A DNA stretch of 64,000 nucleotides from DASQPR01 sp963836785 (GTDB taxonomy: Bacteria; Actinomycetota; Actinomycetes; Mycobacteriales; Micromonosporaceae), in contig CAWIKW010000002.1 in the NCBI GenBank assembly GCA_963836785.1, forward strand, positions 248,001-312,000. Direction: 5' to 3'. Positions 8,734 through 16,255 of this stretch are shown piece by piece; position 1 is the first letter of the stretch, and each line of letters starts with the position of its first letter. The translations under genes were made by a program, and so were the position numbers. The notes under the pieces are model-generated. The model saw only the letters and a list, made by a program, of their open reading frames with translations. It was not told the origin of the DNA and did not search any database.

Positions 8734-9789
8734 TCACGGGCCGCCGGTGCCGGGCAGGACCGCCTCGGCCGCGGCGACCAACGCCTGCGGCAGCAGTGCG
8801 AGCGCGTCCGCCGGGCCGTCGATGTCGGGCTCGATCCGCGCGCAGCTGGCGGCCGCTGCGCTGACCCCGATGCGCAGGGCGGCGACGACGTCGGCCCCGG
8901 CGGCGCGCGCTGCGACGAAGCCGGCGAGCAGGATGTCGCCGGAGCCGGTCGGGTTCTTGGCGTTGACCCGGGGCGAGTGCACCCGCAGTGCCTTCTCGGC
9001 GTCGGCGTACAGCAAGCCGTGCTGGCCTAGCGTCACCACGACGGTCTCGATGCCGGCATCGACCAGCGTACGCATCTCGGCCAGGACCGCGTCGGGCCGA
9101 TCGGAGCGCAGGTCCCGGCCGGTGAGCTGGGCGAACTCCGTCAGGTTGGGTTTGATCATCCACGGCCGGGCCTCGACCGCGGCCGCCAATGCCGGTCCGC
9201 TGGTGTCCACAATGACGCGGGCGCCGGCCGCCTGGCCCCGCCGGACCATCTCGGCGTGGAAGCCGACCGGTAAGCCCCGGGCCAGGCTGCCGCTGAGTAC
9301 GGCGATATCGCCGGCCCGGCAATCCGCCGACAGGTCGTCGAGCAGGGCGGCCGCCTCGGGCGCGGTGACGATCGGGCCGGGCTCGTTGATTACCGTGGAC
9401 ACCCCGATGGCCGGCTCGACGAGTACGAGACTGATGCGAGTGTCCCCGGTGATGGTGGTGTGGCGGTCGTTGAGACCGTGCGCGGCGCACGCACCTCGGA
9501 TGAACGTACCGGTCCAGCCGCCGAGGAAGCCGTACACAGAGACGTCGAGGCCGAGCCGGCGGATGGCGCGGGCGAGGTTGAGGCTCTTGCCGCCCGCGCG
9601 GGTGAGCACCTCGACCGACCGGTTCACCGCGTCGACGTGAAGGCGGTCGAGGATCTCGATGCGGTCCACCGCCGGGTTCGGCCCCACCACGCGAATGGCC
9701 GCCGGTGCGAACGAGCCACCGCCGTCCGGGACGGTGCGGGGTTCTGGCCAGGCGGCCGCGCGGATCAGGGATGCGAGCTCGTCCGACAC
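8734..9789 (-). CDS. PfkB-family sugar-phosphate kinase (1-phosphofructokinase/tagatose-6-phosphate kinase type)
   Basis: About 351 residues from GTG at 9789. The start is uncertain: in-frame GTGs lie a little upstream, and the core fold begins only at IRVVGPNPAVDRIEIL, some 30 residues in. AGGKSLNLARAIRRLG is the PfkB substrate-binding segment (normally GGKGxNVA). KNPTGSGDILLAGF is the C-terminal PfkB signature with the catalytic Asp. The product would be a ketose 1,6-bisphosphate, the substrate of the adjacent class II aldolase. The gene lies between the DeoR regulator and the aldolase on the same strand and is probably co-transcribed with them. Confidence 0.88.
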   Translation of the reverse strand: MSDELASLIRAAAWPEPRTVPDGGGSFAPAAIRVVGPNPAVDRIEILDRLHVDAVNRSVEVLTRAGGKSLNLARAIRRLGLDVSVYGFLGGWTGTFIRGACAAHGLNDRHTTITGDTRISLVLVEPAIGVSTVINEPGPIVTAPEAAALLDDLSADCRAGDIAVLSGSLARGLPVGFHAEMVRRGQAAGARVIVDTSGPALAAAVEARPWMIKPNLTEFAQLTGRDLRSDRPDAVLAEMRTLVDAGIETVVVTLGQHGLLYADAEKALRVHSPRVNAKNPTGSGDILLAGFVAARAAGADVVAALRIGVSAAAASCARIEPDIDGPADALALLPQALVAAAEAVLPGTGGP

Positions 9790-9865
9790 CGGCCACACGA
9801 TACGCAGCGATCCGGCCGCGGTCACGCGCTGCCGAACGGCGCGGTCACGCTCAACACGGCGCGGC

Positions 9866-10654
9866 TCACACCATCTGCGTCTCCACGCCGGCGGCGGAGA
9901 ACTGCTCGACGATCCGGGGATCGCCGCCGGTGTCGGTGACCAGCACATGCACGGCATCGATCTCGCAGATCGTGCAGAAGGCCCGCTGGCCAAGCTTGGT
10001 GCTGTCCGCGACGGCGACGATGCGGTTCGACCGCTCGACCATCGCTCGGTTGACGACCGCCTCCTCCTCGTGCACGGTCGCCGCGCCACCGACCGGGTCG
10101 ATCGCGTCCACTCCGAGGAACATCAGATCGATGGTCAGCGTCCTGAGTACCGGCACGCTGAGCGATCCGACCAGCTCATACGACTGCGGCCGAGACACGC
10201 CGCCCAGCACAACGAGCTTGATGTGCGGCCACACCGCGAGCTCGTTCGCGATGTTCAGCGCGTTCGTCACGACGGTCAGTGACGTGGTCGTGTCGGGCGC
10301 CTCGGTCAGGTCGCTCCGGCCGGCGATGGTTCTGGCCACCTCGCTGTTTGTGGTTCCGCCGTTGAGCGCGATGACCATCCCGGGGGTGACCATCCGGGCC
10401 GCGGCGGCGGCGATCCGGCGCTTCTCGGTGGGCCGGCGAACGTGCTTGTAGCGCAGCGGCAGATCGTAGGTGAGTGCCTGCGCCACGGCGCCGCCCCGGG
10501 TTCGCGCGATGAGCTGGTGCGAGGCCAACTCGTCCAGATCACGCCGGACGGTCGCGGGGGACAGCGCGAACGCGTCCACGATCTGCTCCACCGAGACGCG
10601 CCCCTGGCGCGCCACCATGTCCAGGACCGCGTTCAGCCGCTCGTACCGAAGCAC
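9866..10654 (-). CDS. DeoR-family transcriptional regulator of the amino-sugar locus
   Basis: 262 residues from a GTG with AAGGAG seven bases upstream. The N-terminal winged helix is RYERLNAVLDMVARQG with SPATVRRDLDELASHQLIARTRGGA, the hallmark of DeoR proteins. The C-terminal sugar-phosphate sensor domain contains ALNGGTTNSEVAR, LTVVTNALNIA and LGVDAIDP, the positions that bind phosphorylated sugars in this family. It is divergent from the ABC importer and upstream of the kinase, aldolase and GH20 genes. It is therefore the likely repressor of both arms, relieved by a sugar-phosphate intermediate. Confidence 0.93.
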   Translation of the reverse strand: MLRYERLNAVLDMVARQGRVSVEQIVDAFALSPATVRRDLDELASHQLIARTRGGAVAQALTYDLPLRYKHVRRPTEKRRIAAAAARMVTPGMVIALNGGTTNSEVARTIAGRSDLTEAPDTTTSLTVVTNALNIANELAVWPHIKLVVLGGVSRPQSYELVGSLSVPVLRTLTIDLMFLGVDAIDPVGGAATVHEEEAVVNRAMVERSNRIVAVADSTKLGQRAFCTICEIDAVHVLVTDTGGDPRIVEQFSAAGVETQMV

Positions 10655-11153
10655 CGAGAATCTCCTTGTCCGACCACGTCATCGCTCTCCGGAATCGTCC
10701 GGGCGCGCGGCCGTGTGTGTCTATCCACTCCTTGCACGGTGATGGCTGGCTTTCCGTCACCCGACATTTCGCTATAAGTCATCGCAAGACTGGCCGGGCG
10801 ACTCGGCGAGCGTGAGCTTACCTTCGAAAGTCAGTTCGCCTTCAATGACCACGGCTCGCCGTCGCCCCCGGTTCGTCCACTCTGGTCGACGCGGTTTTGC
10901 CAGCGGATCACGACCACGAATCCGGCCCCGTTCCATAGATTGGTAACACTTCCGCGTCGGGCCGGTGCCGGTCCTTCCACCGAGGCTCACCTTTGGTCTA
11001 ATGTGGGCCGTCGGCGATCGAACGTGACTGAATACGGCGACATCGAAGCAGTTTCAATCATCAGATGATCGGTGCGCCGTGTCGTCGCGACAGGTCACCC
11101 CGGCCGCGACGGCGTCGCCGGACGGCCAACATCATGCGGATTCGGGAGGATGC
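10655..11153. promoter_or_regulatory. 499-base divergent control region between the DeoR and importer genes
   Basis: No convincing gene lies here. The region must hold promoters for both divergent units. Near the importer side are AGCAGTTTCAATC (11047-11059, also upstream of GH20) and the overlapping palindrome ATCATC-A-GATGAT (11057-11069). A TAATGT hexamer near 10998 is a possible -10. Local base composition is less GC-rich than in the genes. Confidence 0.5.
11047..11069 (+). promoter_or_regulatory. Candidate operator: shared 13-mer plus palindrome
   Basis: The 13-base AGCAGTTTCAATC is identical to 7740-7752 and runs into the perfect palindrome ATCATC-A-GATGAT. It lies 85 to 107 bases before the importer lipoprotein start, a plausible repressor position. 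Confidence 0.45.
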
Positions 11154-12407
11154 ATGAAACCACGGTACGCGGCCGTTGCGGCGCTGTGCGTAGCGACGGC
11201 GCTGGCATTGACGGCGTGTGGCAGCAGCGGCAACGGTTCTTCTTCGGCGTCCGGCAGCACGACGCTCAAGCTCGTGGCGGCCGACTACGGCACCGGCCCG
11301 TCCAACACCAGCCAGACCTACTGGCAGGGAATCGCGGACGCCTTCCACAAGGCCAACCCGTCGATCACCGTCCACGTGCAGACCATCAACTGGAACGACT
11401 TCGACAACCAGGTCCAGACGATGGTGCAGAACAAGCAATACCCGGACATCACCGAGGGCGACTACTTCGCGAACTACGCGCAGGAGGGCCTGCTCTACCC
11501 GGTCAGCGACGTGTTCAGCGACCCGTCGAACCTCTTGGGTGTCTTCAAGACATTGGGCAGCTACAACAACGTCCAGTACGGCATGCCATTCACCACGAGT
11601 TCGCGGACGCTGTTCTACAACAAGAAGTTGTTCGCCGCGGCCGGCATCGCGTCGGCGCCGCAGACCTGGTCCGACGTCCAGGCCGACGCGGCGGCCGTCA
11701 AGGCGAAGGGCGACATCGGATTTGGGCTGCCGCTCGGCTCGGAAGAGGCACAGGCCGAGTCCCTGCTGTGGATGCTCGGCAACGGCGGCAACTACACCGA
11801 CAGCAGCGGAAAATGGACGATCAACAGCGCGCAGAACATCGAGACGTTCCAGTTCCTCAAGCAGCTGGTCGCCTCCGGGGCCACCGAGCCGAACCCGGGC
11901 ACGAAGAACCGCACCGACCTGTGGAAGCAGTTCGCCCAGGGCCAGATCGGCATGATCAATGGCTCGCCCGCGCTGATCCCGATCATCCAGGCGGGCAAGG
12001 TTCTTACCGACTCAGACTGGGCGTCGGTGCCGATCCCGGGCAAGGCCGGTCCGTTGACCACCACGCTTGGCGTCTGCGACTTCACGGCCGCGTTCAAGAG
12101 CGGTGACTCGAGCAAGAAGGCCGCGATCAAGAAGTTCCTCGACTTCGCCTACCAGGACACGTACCAGCTTCAGTTCGACAAGGAGTACGACCTGCTGCCC
12201 GCCACCAACTCGGCGAGCCAGACGCTCTCCGCTGACCCGATCTTCGGCCCGTTCCTGAAGGCGCTGCCGCAGGCGGTGCAGTACCCGGCCAGCGCGGCGT
12301 GGGCGGCGACGAAGACGCAGATCCAGCAGACCATCGGAACTGCCATCACGGGTGACCCGAGCAAGGTGCTCGGCACGATCCAGCAGACGGCGACGAAGGG
12401 CAGCTGA
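11154..12407 (+). CDS. ABC sugar importer, extracellular substrate-binding lipoprotein
   Basis: 417 residues from ATG at 11154, which has GGGAGG five bases upstream; an upstream in-frame start lacks a ribosome site. A lipoprotein signal peptide ends at the lipobox LTAC, with the Cys about 22 residues in, followed by a Ser/Gly linker. The mature part is a family-1 (carbohydrate) binding protein, with TYWQGIADAFHKANPSITVHVQ near the start and YGMPFTTSSRTLFYNKKLF and AQGQIGMINGSPALIPII later. It should capture an oligosaccharide or amino sugar, probably a product of the secreted GH20 enzyme, and deliver it to the two permeases downstream. No cognate ATPase is encoded here, so a shared MsiK-type ATPase elsewhere is likely. 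Confidence 0.93.
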   Translation: MKPRYAAVAALCVATALALTACGSSGNGSSSASGSTTLKLVAADYGTGPSNTSQTYWQGIADAFHKANPSITVHVQTINWNDFDNQVQTMVQNKQYPDITEGDYFANYAQEGLLYPVSDVFSDPSNLLGVFKTLGSYNNVQYGMPFTTSSRTLFYNKKLFAAAGIASAPQTWSDVQADAAAVKAKGDIGFGLPLGSEEAQAESLLWMLGNGGNYTDSSGKWTINSAQNIETFQFLKQLVASGATEPNPGTKNRTDLWKQFAQGQIGMINGSPALIPIIQAGKVLTDSDWASVPIPGKAGPLTTTLGVCDFTAAFKSGDSSKKAAIKKFLDFAYQDTYQLQFDKEYDLLPATNSASQTLSADPIFGPFLKALPQAVQYPASAAWAATKTQIQQTIGTAITGDPSKVLGTIQQTATKGS

Positions 12408-12423
12408 GCGGTCCGAACACCAC

Positions 12424-12463
12424 GTCCCCGGCCTCAGCGGTTGCCTCCGCCGAGGCCGGGGAC
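12424..12463 (+). terminator. Intra-operon attenuator hairpin after the binding-protein gene
   Basis: 17-base arms GTCCCCGGCCTCAGCGG (12424-12440) and CCGCCGAGGCCGGGGAC (12447-12463) pair with a single mismatch around a 6-base loop. It lies between the lipoprotein stop and the first permease, where a partial terminator would keep binding-protein mRNA in excess. Confidence 0.75.
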
Positions 12464-12503
12464 GACGATGTCCTGACTTTAACGGGTGATGGGAGGGAGA
12501 CAG

Positions 12504-13436
12504 ATGACCCAGCATCTCGTGCCGACGCTCCTGCCGCGCCGGAAAGCCCGTAGACGTGTGCGGCACGCACTGGCGCCGCTGCTCTGGGTCGGGCCGGCGT
12601 TGGCGCTGATCGCCGTGATCGTGCTGTGGCCGGTCGTGGTGCTTTTCCAGACCTCGTTTCAGCACATCAGCCCGGACGGCTTCGTACTCGGCTCGGCCGG
12701 CGGCAGGAACTTCTCGAACCTGTTCGACGAGCCGGACCTCAACGGGGTGCTCATCCGCACCGTGATCTGGGTCGCCGCCGTGGTCGTCATAAGCATGCTC
12801 ATCTCGATGGTGCTGGCGCAGATGTTCAACGCGCGGTGGCCGGGCCGCCGGGTGGCCCGGTGGGCGCTGATCGCCCCCTGGGCCGCGTCGGTCACGATGA
12901 CGGCGCTCATCTTCCGTTGGGCCCTGGATCCGAACAACGGAGTCATCAACGTCTTCCTGCACCAGATCGGCATCATCAAGTCGTTCAACTCGAACGAGGC
13001 CGACTGGCTCGGCCGGCCCTGGTCGGCCTTGGCCTGGATGATCGTGGTCGCGGTATTCGTGTCGGTTCCGTTCACGACGTACGCGCTGCTGGCCGGCCTA
13101 CAGTCGATCCCGGGCGACATCTACGAGGCGGCCCGCGTCGACGGTGCCACCCCCTGGCAGACGTACCGGCGGATCACGCTGCCGCTGCTGCGGCCGGCGT
13201 TCCTGGTCGCCGCGCTCATCAACATCATCAACGTGTTCAACTCGTTCCCCATCATCTGGGAGATGACGCGCGGCGGACCCGGACACGAGACGAGCACCAC
13301 AACCACCTTCCTCTTTCAGCTCAAGCAGAGCTTCATCGGAGAGTCGGCCGCCATGTCAGTGATTAACTTCGCGCTGATCATCGTGCTGGTGCTGCTTTTC
13401 CTGCGCGTATCGCGGTGGCGGGAGCAGGTGAGCTGA
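12504..13436 (+). CDS. ABC sugar importer permease (MalF-like)
   Basis: 310 residues from ATG at 12504, which has GGGAGG six to seven bases upstream. About six transmembrane segments are present, beginning with LLWVGPALALIAVIVLWPVVVLF. The cytoplasmic EAA loop that contacts the ATPase is IYEAARVDGATPWQTYRRIT. It is the first of two permeases of the carbohydrate importer, and the next gene starts one base after its stop. Confidence 0.93.
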   Translation: MTQHLVPTLLPRRKARRRVRHALAPLLWVGPALALIAVIVLWPVVVLFQTSFQHISPDGFVLGSAGGRNFSNLFDEPDLNGVLIRTVIWVAAVVVISMLISMVLAQMFNARWPGRRVARWALIAPWAASVTMTALIFRWALDPNNGVINVFLHQIGIIKSFNSNEADWLGRPWSALAWMIVVAVFVSVPFTTYALLAGLQSIPGDIYEAARVDGATPWQTYRRITLPLLRPAFLVAALINIINVFNSFPIIWEMTRGGPGHETSTTTTFLFQLKQSFIGESAAMSVINFALIIVLVLLFLRVSRWREQVS

Positions 13437-13437
13437 C

Positions 13438-14322
13438 GTGACCGTCGTTGCCGATCCACCCGTAGAGGCTCCTGTGGTGGTCAAGCGCGTCCGCGCGGAA
13501 CGCACGCTGAGCCCGAAGCGGCTGGGGCTCGCCGTCGCCGGGTACCTGGTGGCGCTGATCTTCCTCTTGCCGTACGTGGAGATGGTCATCTCCGCGCTGC
13601 GCCCGGCGAACGAGCTGCTCGGCCGCAACTACCTGCCGAAACATTTCGACTGGTCGAACTTCACATCGCTGTGGTCGACCGGCTTCGGCGCGAACCTCGG
13701 CGCCAGTCTGCAGATCGCGGGCGGCTCGACCGTGCTGGTGCTGCTGGTCGCGCTGCCGGCCGGCTACTACACCGCCCGGCGCCGATTCCGCGGCCGGGCG
13801 CTGTTCCTCCTGCTGGTGCTGGCCACTCAGATGTTCCAGCCCGCCGCGATGCTGGTGGGCATCCAGCGCGAGTTCACCAGCTTCGCGCTGCCAAGCCCGA
13901 TCCTGTCGCTCATCCTGGTCAACGCCGGCTTCAACATGGCGTTCGCGGTATGGATTCTCAACGCGTACTTCTCGTCCATCCCGCACGAGTTGGAACAGGC
14001 AGCAATGGTTGACGGGACGACCCGGCTCGGCGCGGTCGTGCGGATCACGCTGCCGCTGGCCATGCCCGGCGTCATCACCGCGGTCATCTTCACCTTCATC
14101 AGCGCCTGGAACGAGCTGCTGGTCGCGCTGACGCTCACCGGCGGCGGGCCGAACTCGGATGTGCCGCTCACCGTGGCCATCAACAACTACATCGGGCAGT
14201 ACTCCATCGACTGGGGACACCTGTTCGCCGCGTCGGTGATCTCCACCATCCCGGTCATCATCCTGTTCGCGTTCATCGAGGGCAAGGTCGTCGGCGGCCT
14301 GACCGCAGGATCTATCAAGTAG
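13438..14322 (+). CDS. ABC sugar importer permease (MalG-like)
   Basis: 294 residues from GTG at 13438, one base after the MalF-like stop, with GGTGAG as the ribosome site. Six hydrophobic segments are visible, with the EAA loop LEQAAMVDGTTRLGAVVRIT. The C terminus ends in KVVGGLTAGSIK, the usual MalG-type tail. It forms the membrane channel with the preceding permease. Confidence 0.93.
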   Translation: MTVVADPPVEAPVVVKRVRAERTLSPKRLGLAVAGYLVALIFLLPYVEMVISALRPANELLGRNYLPKHFDWSNFTSLWSTGFGANLGASLQIAGGSTVLVLLVALPAGYYTARRRFRGRALFLLLVLATQMFQPAAMLVGIQREFTSFALPSPILSLILVNAGFNMAFAVWILNAYFSSIPHELEQAAMVDGTTRLGAVVRITLPLAMPGVITAVIFTFISAWNELLVALTLTGGGPNSDVPLTVAINNYIGQYSIDWGHLFAASVISTIPVIILFAFIEGKVVGGLTAGSIK

Positions 14323-14336
14323 GGAGCCATCGCGCA

Positions 14337-15221
14337 ATGTCCTTCGTGACGACCGAGATCGCCAGCCAGCCCGATATGTGGACGCGCGCCGCCGCAATGG
14401 CGACGGACGCCTCCGTGCGGGCGGCGCTACCGGCCGACGGCGAGCGCGTCGCGATCGTCGGCTGTGGCACCTCGTACAACGTCGCGCAGGCCTGCGCAGC
14501 GCTGCGCGAGCGGTCCGGCCACGGGGAGACCGACGCGTTCGCGGCGTCCGAGTTCCCGCACGGCCGCAAATACGACCGCGTCGTCGCCGTATGCCGGTCC
14601 GGCACCACAACGGAGATGATCGAGCTCGTCGGGGCCGTGACCGCGAACACCCGCACGACGGTGCTGAGCACCGCGGCCGACCTGCCGGTGCCGCGGCTCG
14701 CCCAGGACGTCATCACGCTCGACTTCGCCGACGAGCAATCGGTGGTACAGACGCGGTTCGCGACGACCGTGTTGGCGCTGTGGCGCGCGTATCTTGGCGA
14801 GGACCTGACCCAGGCCATCGCCGATGTTGCCGTCGAACTGGCCACGCCGGCACCGTCGGCATTCGCCGAGCAGTACACGTTCCTCGGCACCGGCTGGACC
14901 ATCGGCCTCGCCCACGAGGCGGCGTTGAAGCTTCGCGAGGCAGCCCAACTGTGGACGGAGTCGTACGCCGCGATGGAGTACAGGCACGGCCCGATAAGCA
15001 TCGCTGACCAGCGCTCATCCGTGTGGGTCTTCGGCCCAGCGCCCGAAGGGCTCGCCGAGCAGATCATCGCCACCGGTGCGAAGCTGGAGACGACGCCGGC
15101 AGACCCGCTGGCGCTGCTGGTACGGGCGCAACGGACCGCGGCCGCTATCGCGGAGGCGAAGGGGCTCGACCCCGACGCCCCGCGCGCCCTGACCCGGGCC
15201 GTGATCCTCGACGAAGTCTGA
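14337..15221 (+). CDS. SIS-domain amino-sugar isomerase/deaminase (AgaS/NagB-II-like)
   Basis: 294 residues with two SIS modules and no glutaminase domain, so it is not a full GlmS. AIVGCGTSYNVAQA (about 39-52) and VCRSGTTTEMIE (about 85-96) bind the sugar phosphate. HEAALKLREAAQ and MEYRHGPISI (HGP at about 217-219) are the conserved C-terminal motifs of GlmS-type isomerases and AgaS/NagB-II deaminases. It probably converts glucosamine-6-P or galactosamine-6-P to the ketohexose-6-P plus ammonia, feeding the PfkB kinase and class II aldolase of the facing operon. It follows the permease by 14 bases. A deacetylase and an amino-sugar kinase are not seen nearby and would have to be elsewhere. 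Confidence 0.88.
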   Translation: MSFVTTEIASQPDMWTRAAAMATDASVRAALPADGERVAIVGCGTSYNVAQACAALRERSGHGETDAFAASEFPHGRKYDRVVAVCRSGTTTEMIELVGAVTANTRTTVLSTAADLPVPRLAQDVITLDFADEQSVVQTRFATTVLALWRAYLGEDLTQAIADVAVELATPAPSAFAEQYTFLGTGWTIGLAHEAALKLREAAQLWTESYAAMEYRHGPISIADQRSSVWVFGPAPEGLAEQIIATGAKLETTPADPLALLVRAQRTAAAIAEAKGLDPDAPRALTRAVILDEV

Positions 15222-15283
15222 GACGGCCAACCGCGGCCGCTGGGGAGTAACGGCAGGACCTCCCGCGAGCCGCAGAGGGCTCA

Positions 15284-15289
15284 TACGCT
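15284..15289 (+). promoter_or_regulatory. Candidate -10 of a leaderless promoter
   Basis: TACGCT lies six bases before the ATG of the aldo/keto reductase gene, and no Shine-Dalgarno is within range. This spacing fits transcription starting at the start codon. Confidence 0.45.
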
Positions 15290-15295
15290 CGAGTT

Positions 15296-16174
15296 ATGGA
15301 AACAGTCACTCTGAACAACGGCGTCGTGATGCCCGCTGTCGGTCTCGGCGTCTTCCAGACCCCGCCCGACGAGACCCGGGCTGCTGTCGAAGCCGCGCTC
15401 GCGGCCGGCTACCGGCACATCGACACGGCAGCGGCCTATGGCAACGAGCGGCAGGTGGGCGAGGCTGTCGGCCACTTCGCGGTAGCGCGGTCCGACGTCT
15501 TCCTGGAGACCAAGATCTGGATCAGCGACTACGGGTACGACGCGACGCTGCACGGCTTCGACAAGAGCGCCCGCAAGCTCGACGTCGACCAGATCGACCT
15601 GCTCATCCTCCATCAAGCCCTTCCGTCCGCCTTCGATAGGACCCTTGAGGCGTACCGGGCACTGGAGACGCTGCTGGGCGACGGCAAGGTTCGCGCGATC
15701 GGCGTCAGCAACTTCATGGTTGACCACCTCACCGCGTTGCTCGATCGGGCGACCGTGGTGCCCGCGGTAAACCAGATCGAACTTCACCCGTACTTCGCGC
15801 AACATGAAGTGCAGGCGTTCGACGCCGAACACGGCATCCTGACGCAGGCATGGTCGCCGATCGGGGGGATCACCTTCTACCGAGATGGCGTCCATGGCAG
15901 CACGCTGGAGGATCCCGAGATCAACAAGATCGCGCAGGCGTACGACAAGACAGCCGCGCAGGTGATGCTGCGCTGGCACCTCCAGCAGGGTCGCTCCGCG
16001 ATTCCCAAGTCGACCCGACCGCAGCGCATCGCGGAGAACTTCGACGTCTTCGACTTCGAACTGACCGCCGAGGAAATGGCCGCGATCGACAGCCTTGATA
16101 CTGGTCAGCGCGGTGGACCCGAGCCTTCGGCGATCACGCTGGAGAGCTACGGGAGGCCAATCCCGGAAGCATGA
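15296..16174 (+). CDS. Aldo/keto reductase (NADPH-dependent)
   Basis: 292 residues. The aldo/keto reductase tetrad is visible: Asp in HIDTAAAYGNE, Tyr in the same motif, Lys in ETKIWISD and His in LLILHQ. NADPH-binding elements are NQIELHPY and AIPKSTRPQRIAENFDVFDF. It should be a cytoplasmic TIM-barrel reductase of the 2,5-diketogluconate reductase type. It is a single gene with a terminator directly downstream, and probably leaderless. The substrate is unknown. Confidence 0.93.
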   Translation: METVTLNNGVVMPAVGLGVFQTPPDETRAAVEAALAAGYRHIDTAAAYGNERQVGEAVGHFAVARSDVFLETKIWISDYGYDATLHGFDKSARKLDVDQIDLLILHQALPSAFDRTLEAYRALETLLGDGKVRAIGVSNFMVDHLTALLDRATVVPAVNQIELHPYFAQHEVQAFDAEHGILTQAWSPIGGITFYRDGVHGSTLEDPEINKIAQAYDKTAAQVMLRWHLQQGRSAIPKSTRPQRIAENFDVFDFELTAEEMAAIDSLDTGQRGGPEPSAITLESYGRPIPEA

Positions 16175-16190
16175 GTTGTTGGGGGTATTG

Positions 16191-16222
16191 CCAGCGCCAC
16201 CCGGCCGGCCGGGTGGCGCTGG
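16191..16222. terminator. Bidirectional hairpin terminator between convergent genes
   Basis: Perfect 14-base arms CCAGCGCCACCCGG and CCGGGTGGCGCTGG enclose a CCGG loop, followed by TTCT on the plus strand. It serves both the aldo/keto reductase (plus) and GH3 (minus) genes. Confidence 0.85.
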
Positions 16223-16255
16223 TTCTACCTGTCTAGGCGTGGGCTGACTGGCTTG

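Noticed and set aside
8291..9796. 501-codon minus-strand frame over the kinase and aldolase genes
   Set aside because: Extreme Arg/Pro/Gly content, and it overlaps two well-supported genes in another frame.
10772..10990. 72-codon minus-strand frame in the DeoR/importer control region
   Set aside because: No ribosome site, no family, low-complexity N-terminus; it lies where promoters are expected.
13378..14610. 410-codon minus-strand frame over the MalG-like permease
   Set aside because: Antisense shadow rich in Arg and charged residues; the plus-strand permease has the EAA loop and membrane helices.
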